Source: JAEXNA01 sp050486105 | Lineage (GTDB): Bacteria; Vulcanimicrobiota; Xenobia; Xenobiales; JADMJV01 | Assembly (NCBI GenBank): GCA_050486105.1 | Contig: JBJHCR010000179.1 | Location: forward strand, 1-13,464 | Direction of reading: 5' to 3' | Length of the DNA stretch: 13,464 nt | Shown here: positions 6,717 through 12,267 of the stretch, piece by piece | How the letters are laid out: each line of letters opens with the position of its first letter | Position numbering within the stretch: position 1 is the first letter of the stretch | Translations under genes and position numbers: made by a program | Notes under the pieces: model-generated | What the model was told of the DNA's origin: nothing | Databases searched by the model: none | Seen by the model: the letters and a program-made list of their open reading frames with translations, nothing else

Positions 6717-8153
6717 TTATGCCAAAGCCAGTAGCGTAGGTTTTAGGCGGCGAGAGGCTTTGCGTCCAGCGCTGACGCAGTCTGGGAGACCGACACCGTC
6801 GAGGTAGTTTCCGGCCAAACCCATGGTGGGGAAAAACTCCATGTGGTCCCGAAGTTCTTGGACCAATCTTCGATGCCCCACCCGATACTCAGGCAACCCG
6901 ATGGGATAACGGTGGACCTCGTAGGACAACGGTTCTTCATCGAGTCCGATCAACTCGGCCAATTGAGACATGGACAGGTCTTTCAACTCCTCATCCTGAG
7001 CCGAGAGAGCCCACTCCATATTGGGCCCACCAAAATAGGTTCTGAGGAGACGTCTTTGGTCCGATTCGCGACCCGGCCACTTTCTCGACGAGAAAGTGCA
7101 GGCCAACAGAGGACGTCGCTCTTGCGCCGGCACCACAAATCCGTAGGCCGGGGGAACAGTCATTTCGTAGGCTTCGATGTCATAAGACAGGTTGACGGTC
7201 ACGGCCGGACGGTACACGATGCTAGACAAAAGTTTTGACGCCTCCGGAGCAAAAGGCTTTAGCAAAGCGGAAGCCTGGGGCGCCGGCAAGGCCAGGATCA
7301 CTCCATCATACTCGAGTCCTTCGGGAGGTCCGCCTCGCACTTTGAGGAGCCAACGGCAGCCATCACCGATCACCGAGCCTTCAGGCGGCCTAACCGGCTC
7401 AACCCGGTCTACCCGACCCCCAAGATGCAGGCTCTCGGTCGGGAGGCTTTCCACCAGGGCTTGGATCACTTGACCGAAGCCCTGCCGCAAAGAAAAGAAC
7501 AGGTTATAGCGGGCCCCTGTAGCCTCACCTTCCGATCCCATTTGTCTCAACCCGGCGATCACCGATCCGTGCTCTTGCTCCAATCTTGGAAACAAGGGCA
7601 TGGTCGCCTCGAGACTCAACAACTTTGGGTCGGCACCATAGATGCCGGCAACCATGGGTTGAGCCAGATAATGGAGAACCTCCACGCCAAGCCGACGACT
7701 TACAAACTCTGCCAAAGACTCCTCGCGACCCGGGATCGATGCATCACGTCTAGGCAGAACCAAGTCCAATAGGACCCGAAGCTTTCCCGGCCAACTGAGC
7801 AGGCCGGAACGGAGAAAGGGCCAGATCAAGCTTGGAGCCATCAAACGAACCCCTCTTGGGATAGGATGGAGTTGCCCATCTCGGACAATGTACGACCCCA
7901 AGTTTTCCGGAATCGTCGAGATCACCTCATCCTGCAGTTCCAACTCCTCCACCAAGCTCAAAAGTTCAGGTTTGCTTCGAAGGCTCGATTCTGCGCCCCC
8001 TTCGAGGACGGTGAAGTCGTCGTCAACTCGGGAGTCGATCAGGCCACCCAGTCGCTGTGTGGCCTCATACAGATGGACTTCCAGGCCTTCCTGCCGAGCT
8101 TGATAGGCTGCAGCCAATCCGGTCAAACCGCCTCCGACTACGGCAACTTTCAT
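6717..8153 (-). CDS. hemG: FAD-dependent protoporphyrinogen/coproporphyrinogen oxidase
   Basis: A 478-residue flavoenzyme of late haem synthesis, of the type often called HemY or CgoX. It oxidises protoporphyrinogen IX, or coproporphyrinogen III in organisms with the coproporphyrin-dependent route, using oxygen. The N-terminus is a Rossmann FAD site, GGGLTGLAAAYQ at residues 7-18, followed by E29 (in LYEA) for the ribose and by RLGG. The C-terminus has the family FAD-binding signature, GLAGNYLDGVGLPDC, near residue 450. The length matches the family. The frame is open upstream to 8309, but the ATG at 8153 overlaps the hemE stop (ATGA) and has GAGGAG eight bases before it, so it is the real start. 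It is the third gene of the clpP-hemE-hemG unit. No ferrochelatase gene sits beside it, unlike the hemEHY order of Bacillus. Which substrate it prefers cannot be told from this window. Confidence 0.93.
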   Translation of the reverse strand: MKVAVVGGGLTGLAAAYQARQEGLEVHLYEATQRLGGLIDSRVDDDFTVLEGGAESSLRSKPELLSLVEELELQDEVISTIPENLGSYIVRDGQLHPIPRGVRLMAPSLIWPFLRSGLLSWPGKLRVLLDLVLPRRDASIPGREESLAEFVSRRLGVEVLHYLAQPMVAGIYGADPKLLSLEATMPLFPRLEQEHGSVIAGLRQMGSEGEATGARYNLFFSLRQGFGQVIQALVESLPTESLHLGGRVDRVEPVRPPEGSVIGDGCRWLLKVRGGPPEGLEYDGVILALPAPQASALLKPFAPEASKLLSSIVYRPAVTVNLSYDIEAYEMTVPPAYGFVVPAQERRPLLACTFSSRKWPGRESDQRRLLRTYFGGPNMEWALSAQDEELKDLSMSQLAELIGLDEEPLSYEVHRYPIGLPEYRVGHRRLVQELRDHMEFFPTMGLAGNYLDGVGLPDCVSAGRKASRRLKPTLLALA

Positions 8154-9190
8154 CTTTGGGTCTCCTCGTGGACTAGGTCCACCAAATACTTCACGTTGTC
8201 CACCGGAGTACTCGGGATGATACCGTGACCAAGATTGAATACGAATCCGGTCGGCCCAGCCTTTTGTAAAATGGGCAAGACTCTCTTCTTTATGGTGGCC
8301 CGATCGCACAACAAGACAATGGGATCCAGATTCCCTTGAACCGGCGTTTCTCCCAGAAGCGCGCGTGCTTCTGCCATATCGGACATTTCGTCCACGCCCA
8401 TGACTGTGGCTCCGGCCTCGCGCATGGGCAGCAGCAAGTGGCTGGTTCCCTTCCCAAAATGGATCTTAGGCACGCTGTCCGGGACAGCAGAAAGAGCGGC
8501 TGCACTAGCGTTCTGAATGGTTTCAACATAGTCGGCTCGACTCACATTGCCGACCCAACTGTCAAACAACTGGACGGCGTCGGCGCCGGCGTCCACCTGC
8601 CGACGGAGGTACTCTCCAGTGGCGGTCCCGATCTTCGCCAACAGCCTCCGAAAACTCTCGGGAGCACCAAACATCAGACGCTTGGTGTGCTCGAAGTTCT
8701 TACTGGGCCCACCTTCGATGAGATACGATGCCACAGTGAACGGAGCGCCTGCAAACCCTATCAAGCCAGTCTCTCGGGGCAACTCCTTGCGGATCAAGGT
8801 GACGGCTTGATAGACAGCCTCTAGTCTATCCAAATCCGGCTCAGGCAGGCGGTCGATCTCGTCGGGATGTCGGAGAGGGGGATCGATCTGAGGACCAGCA
8901 CCTTTCTCGAACCACACTTTGCGGCCAAACAACTCCAGAATCAGCAAGATGTCCGCAAACAGGATAGCCGCATCGGTTCCCAGGACTCGAGCAGCGTGCA
9001 CCGTCACCTCTGCGGCGAGTTCTGGAGTGTGGCACAACTCCATAAAGCTCACCTTGGACCGTAGCTCGCGATACTCGGACATGTACCGGCCAGCCTGACG
9101 CATCAACCAGACCGGTATATGGGAAGGAGTTTCGCCCCGGCATGCTTGCAAAAACACACCCGAGGTGCCTACTTTCGAAGACGAGTGCAC
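8150..9190 (-). CDS. hemE: Uroporphyrinogen decarboxylase
   Basis: A 346-residue cytoplasmic enzyme that removes four carboxyl groups from uroporphyrinogen III to give coproporphyrinogen III. Both family signatures are present: PVWLMRQAGRYM near residues 26-37, with the substrate-binding arginines, and GFAGAPFTVASYLIEGG near the middle. FADILLI carries the catalytic aspartate, and QGNLDP and NLGHGI lie near the C-terminus as usual. The length is typical. The start is uncertain by one codon: GTG at 9190, with AGGTAGG just upstream, is preferred, and TTG at 9193 is the alternative. It lies nine bases after the clpP stop, and its own stop overlaps the hemG start (ATGA), so it is co-transcribed and probably translationally coupled. 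It supplies the substrate pathway of the next gene. Confidence 0.97.
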   Translation of the reverse strand: MHSSSKVGTSGVFLQACRGETPSHIPVWLMRQAGRYMSEYRELRSKVSFMELCHTPELAAEVTVHAARVLGTDAAILFADILLILELFGRKVWFEKGAGPQIDPPLRHPDEIDRLPEPDLDRLEAVYQAVTLIRKELPRETGLIGFAGAPFTVASYLIEGGPSKNFEHTKRLMFGAPESFRRLLAKIGTATGEYLRRQVDAGADAVQLFDSWVGNVSRADYVETIQNASAAALSAVPDSVPKIHFGKGTSHLLLPMREAGATVMGVDEMSDMAEARALLGETPVQGNLDPIVLLCDRATIKKRVLPILQKAGPTGFVFNLGHGIIPSTPVDNVKYLVDLVHEETQR

Positions 9191-9199
9191 CAAACCTAC

Positions 9200-9799
9200 C
9201 TAGCGAGATTCGCTGGTTATCACCTGGTCGATGATACCATACTCTTTGGCTTCTTCGGCGGACATATAGTAGTCTCGCTCGGTGTCGAGCTGCACCTTTT
9301 CAAGCGTTTGTCCGCAGTGGTCAGCCAGAATCTGGTTGAGCGTTTCTCGGGTTTTCAAGATCTGTCGAGCATGGATGTCGATATCGGTGGCCTGTCCACC
9401 GATAGACCCGATCCAGGGTTGGTGAATCATGATTCGGCTGAAAGGCAAGGCGTAGCGCTTTCCGGCAGCCCCTCCGGCCAAGAGAACCGCCGCTGCAGAA
9501 GCTGCCATTCCCATGCAAATGCAGCTCACATCAGGCTTGACCAACTGCATACAGTCGTACATCGCCAAGCCTGCCGTCACCGAGCCTCCAGGGGAGTTGA
9601 TGTACAGGTCGATGTCCTTATCGGGGTCCTCTTGCTCCAGATAAAGCAACTGGGCGATAACCAAGTTGGCCACCGAGTCTTCAATGGGATCACCCACAAA
9701 GATAATTCGGTTTTTCAGCAGCCTGGAATAGATATCGTAGGCTCGCTCTCCTCGGGCGGTCTGCTCCACGACCATTGGAACTAAAGTATTGTTGATCAT
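9200..9799 (-). CDS. clpP: ATP-dependent Clp protease proteolytic subunit
   Basis: A 199-residue serine peptidase that forms the 14-subunit chamber working with ClpX, ClpA or ClpC to degrade unfolded and tagged proteins in the cytoplasm. The catalytic triad is Ser101 (in MGMAASAA), His126 (in MIHQP) and Asp176 (in DTERD). The oxyanion loop SPGGSV is at residues 69-74. The N-terminus VPMVVEQTARGERAYDIYSRLL is the axial-loop and hydrophobic-pocket region typical of ClpP1-type proteins. Length and residues are fully standard. The ATG at 9799 has AAGGAGA nine bases upstream. The usual neighbours tig and clpX are absent; instead it leads into hemE and hemG. I found no convincing promoter in the 174 bases upstream. 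Confidence 0.98.
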   Translation of the reverse strand: MINNTLVPMVVEQTARGERAYDIYSRLLKNRIIFVGDPIEDSVANLVIAQLLYLEQEDPDKDIDLYINSPGGSVTAGLAMYDCMQLVKPDVSCICMGMAASAAAVLLAGGAAGKRYALPFSRIMIHQPWIGSIGGQATDIDIHARQILKTRETLNQILADHCGQTLEKVQLDTERDYYMSAEEAKEYGIIDQVITSESR

Positions 9800-9865
9800 C
9801 GGAAAATATCTCCTTACCTACCTGAACACCTAGAGGCCTAGCTTTGTCCTACACTGCTCCGGGAA

Positions 9866-9900
9866 GCCAGACCCGCAGGGGCGTTCTAGCGGGCCAGACC
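9866..9900. repeat. Pair of 8-bp direct repeats in the clpP / M23 divergent region
   Basis: GCCAGACC occurs at 9866-9873 and at 9893-9900, 27 bases apart, between two divergent genes. Between them CCCGC (9872-9876) and GCGGG (9889-9893) form a short inverted repeat. This could be an operator shared by clpP and the M23-like gene, but two short copies are also possible by chance. Confidence 0.25.
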
Positions 9901-9915
9901 GGAAACCTTCCAAGC

Positions 9916-9945
9916 TTGAGAGAATCAAAACCGCGAGTTTACAGT
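9916..9945 (+). promoter_or_regulatory. Possible sigma-70-type promoter for the M23-like gene
   Basis: TTGAGA (9916-9921, five of six to the -35 consensus) and TACAGT (9940-9945, four of six to the -10 consensus) are 18 bases apart. The -10 ends 28 bases before the ATG at 9974, which would leave a short leader. The match is moderate and untested. Confidence 0.35.
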
Positions 9946-9973
9946 TAGTCCGAATGAGGAAAGTGGGTTTGGG

Positions 9974-11251
9974 ATGAACAGAACGAAGAAAGCCCTCTCT
10001 AAACAGTCGGCCTGGCGCACCATAAGAGTATTCGCTCTGGTCGGCCTATCCTTGCTTATTTTCAACCAATCAGCCAAAGCTGAGACCATTAAGTCACACC
10101 AGGTCCCCGCTGTAGTCGACCGATTGGTTGAACTCTACGGAATAGTCAAGGCACCTTCGGGGGGACCAGGCCTACAGCAGAAAGATCCTCTAGGATACCT
10201 GCTTGACTTGCAGCGTCAACATTGGTCCCAGGCCTGGGTGAGCAGCACTTTCTATGACTGGAGAACCCTTTCTCGCTACCGAAGCCAAGCCGGTCTGCAC
10301 CTCGGATACGACATCGCTCTTCCGTTCGGCACGCCAGTCAGCAATGGATGGGAGGGAATCGTCACTTCTATCGCCCCCTGGGGAGGCGGAGAATACGGGA
10401 TTACCATAACCCAACCTGGAGGTATGTCAGTGACCTACGGACACCTGACCCCTCTGGTGGCCGTAGGCCAACGAGTGGTACCGGGGACAGTATTAGGACG
10501 GGTGGCCTCCGATCACGTCGACATCAAGATGAGAGACGCCTCGGGGCACTACGTACCCTTTGGTGAGTCCTCTCAAGGGGCTCACGCGGCTTCGGTGTGG
10601 CACTCCCCTCTGTCTTTGGATAAGCGAAGCCTGTTGACGGCCTGGCTGGTAGCGAAAACTAGCTTAGATCAGGCAGAAGAACAGCTCTTCTTGCGCCAGA
10701 ATGCTAGCCAAAAACATCTCTTAGAGAAAAGAGCCGCCCAGCGTTCGGTGGCCTCGCTGGAAGCGACTTTAACTGAGCTTGACAGCCCCAAAAACGAGGG
10801 CCTAGTTTCGCGCAAGCGCCTTGAGGAGTACCGCAACGAACTTGATTCCGCCAGGGCAAAGCTGGAGAGCTTAGCCAACCTGGAATCCTATTCCCTGGAC
10901 CAACTCAACAAGGACGTCCGCCTCGCCCGAGACAACCTCAACGCGGTGTCCACCTGGGCACGCAGTCAGGGCTTAAATTGGGTAGACGTAGAAAACCTGG
11001 TGGCCGTGCTGGTCAAACAAGACCAAGACCTCAATCGCACGGTGGTTCAAGAGAAAGCTCAACGTTCCCATGAGGTTCAGAAGTCTCTAGAAACCTTAGA
11101 GGAAAGCCAGAAGCGAGGGGCGGAGCGGCTTGAACGTCTAGAGGAACTCTTTCGTATGGGCGGCCTTTCTCAAAAAGAAATCGAAGATGCCAGGCTCAGA
11201 CAGCAGTTGCTCGATGAAGAGGTCGAAGTGACTCGAAGGCGAGTCCGCTAG
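9974..11251 (+). CDS. Secreted M23-fold (LytM-like) protein with long C-terminal helical hairpins
   Basis: A 425-residue exported protein. Residues 1-36 are a signal peptide ending in AKA. An M23/LytM-type domain spans about 85-215: the first zinc ligands are in HLGYD (H109, D113), and YGHL (H157) follows with the GQRVVPGTVLGRV barrel segment. The usual HxH motif appears as H181-V-D183, so the last zinc ligand is aspartate, and the activity is uncertain. M23 enzymes cut peptidoglycan peptide bridges; degenerate ones act as regulators. Residues 228-425 are charged helices. Two stretches (275-299 and 396-420) show the G-x-x-S-x-x-x-x-E/A heptad pattern of HlyD/RND membrane fusion protein hairpins. 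The order, enzyme domain first and coiled coil last, is the reverse of EnvC. The protein stops abruptly within a helix (RRRVR), so it may be shortened. Its ATG has AGGAAAG at a long spacing. It converges on the next gene with six bases between them. Confidence 0.85.
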   Translation: MNRTKKALSKQSAWRTIRVFALVGLSLLIFNQSAKAETIKSHQVPAVVDRLVELYGIVKAPSGGPGLQQKDPLGYLLDLQRQHWSQAWVSSTFYDWRTLSRYRSQAGLHLGYDIALPFGTPVSNGWEGIVTSIAPWGGGEYGITITQPGGMSVTYGHLTPLVAVGQRVVPGTVLGRVASDHVDIKMRDASGHYVPFGESSQGAHAASVWHSPLSLDKRSLLTAWLVAKTSLDQAEEQLFLRQNASQKHLLEKRAAQRSVASLEATLTELDSPKNEGLVSRKRLEEYRNELDSARAKLESLANLESYSLDQLNKDVRLARDNLNAVSTWARSQGLNWVDVENLVAVLVKQDQDLNRTVVQEKAQRSHEVQKSLETLEESQKRGAERLERLEELFRMGGLSQKEIEDARLRQQLLDEEVEVTRRRVR

Positions 11252-11257
11252 CCGTCC

Positions 11258-12019
11258 TCAAGCAGGGCATGGGTGTCCGAGCTGTTCGTTGAGCGCCTCG
11301 CCCTCTGGCCGTCCGGCGTAGCGCGCTTGGAGCTTTGCGGTTTCGACTTTCTCATTATACCCGAAAAACTTTAGAGCATAGCGAGCTCGTTTTGACGTTC
11401 TGAAGTAGTTTCCAAAGCTCAAGACAAACTGGACCGTGACGGCGTGAAAAGCCAGACCCTTTTTCTTGCCTTGCTGGCTTCGAAACTCGACAATGTTCTC
11501 CCAGCACTTTTGACTATCGTTTTCTAGGGCGGCGGCCAGACGGCACATTCTCTGGTGCTCTCGAGCAGGCAACAGGGGGTCGTTGCGATCGTAGCAAGAC
11601 AAGGCTAGTATTCCTAGATTGACGATCACATCCTTAATGGAGGATTTGTACCCCGGCATATTCTGCCCATCCCAAATCGCTGCCACCCCGCGGGTAAAAA
11701 GACTCTTAAACTTTACTTTAACTCGCTCCACCGGTTCAGCTTTTGCCTTCTCCCGGATATAGACGTTCTCAGAGAGAGTCAGACCGTTGAAAAGACGACG
11801 CTCGAGGTCATCAGTCAACTCCTTGCGCTGTCCCCTTGCTTGACTAAATACCCCCTCCATGACCTCGCACAGTTCGCAAGCTTCGGTATTTGCGAGGTGT
11901 CCTTTCTTGTAGGCTTGAAAGATCTGGCGACCCATACCCATTAAGGTCTTCTCGTATTGGCCCGTAACGCAAACCCATTCGTTGTATAGGCCTGTTATGT
12001 TCCGTCCAAGTAATGCCAA
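11258..12019 (-). CDS. Unrecognised 253-residue protein, short paralogue of the divergent neighbour
   Basis: I do not recognise a family. The frame is open up to a TTG at 12067, but the TTG at 12019 is preceded by GGGGGAGGGATCG and gives an N-terminus (MALLGRNITGLYNEW) that lines up with that of the divergent paralogue (MAGGRFSTIKYNEW), so I chose it. The hallmark is YNEWVCVTGQYEKT at 12-25. Next come a charged helical stretch with ACELCE (about residues 46-51), KVKFK, a hydrophobic segment around VNLGILALSCYD, and a conserved C-terminal block GLAFHAVTVQFVLSFGNYF. It is basic, with no signal peptide and no clear membrane span. It is convergent with the M23-like gene, leaving no room for a terminator between them. 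Confidence 0.75.
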   Translation of the reverse strand: MALLGRNITGLYNEWVCVTGQYEKTLMGMGRQIFQAYKKGHLANTEACELCEVMEGVFSQARGQRKELTDDLERRLFNGLTLSENVYIREKAKAEPVERVKVKFKSLFTRGVAAIWDGQNMPGYKSSIKDVIVNLGILALSCYDRNDPLLPAREHQRMCRLAAALENDSQKCWENIVEFRSQQGKKKGLAFHAVTVQFVLSFGNYFRTSKRARYALKFFGYNEKVETAKLQARYAGRPEGEALNEQLGHPCPA

Positions 12020-12124
12020 CGATCCCTCCCCCGTCTCCTTAGTCCAAGCTAGAACCAGCCACCTCAAGACAAATCTACTACACGTCTTCCAGGATAGAGC
12101 TTCGAACCAGAGACATAAATACCC

Positions 12125-12137
12125 TGTCCTAAGGACA
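12125..12137. promoter_or_regulatory. 13-bp perfect palindrome between the divergent paralogues
   Basis: TGTCCT-A-AGGACA is a perfect inverted repeat with one central base, in the 248 bases between the two divergent starts. It is placed as an operator controlling either or both genes would be. No -35/-10 pair could be assigned with confidence in this gap, and apart from this palindrome and the hairpin at 12242 I see nothing else in it. Confidence 0.3.
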
Positions 12138-12241
12138 AGAAAGTCCCCGAGACCTAATTAACCCAAGACATTTAGCTTATGGAGCCAGTTTGCAGCTTAG
12201 GAGTAAGGTATGCTCGACAGGGTCAGGGAGGGAGTGCGCCA

Positions 12242-12260
12242 CTCTCGCAAGAAACGAGAG
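12242..12260 (+). promoter_or_regulatory. Leader hairpin covering the probable ribosome site of the long paralogue
   Basis: CTCTCG (12242-12247) and CGAGAG (12255-12260) form a 6-base stem with a 7-base loop. The right arm holds GAGAG, the only Shine-Dalgarno-like sequence near the ATG at 12268, seven bases away. In RNA the hairpin could limit ribosome access. It may also be chance. Confidence 0.3.
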
Positions 12261-12267
12261 CCTAAGA

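Noticed and set aside
8154..8309. 52-residue N-terminal extension of the hemG frame
   Set aside because: It lies inside hemE, and the ATG at 8153 has a good ribosome site and begins directly at the FAD-binding fold.
11252..11257. Terminator between the converging M23-like gene and short paralogue
   Set aside because: Only six bases separate the stops and no stem-loop with a T tract is seen around them.
12020..12067. 16-residue N-terminal extension of the short paralogue
   Set aside because: The TTG at 12019 has a strong purine-rich site and its N-terminus matches the long paralogue; the extension has no counterpart.
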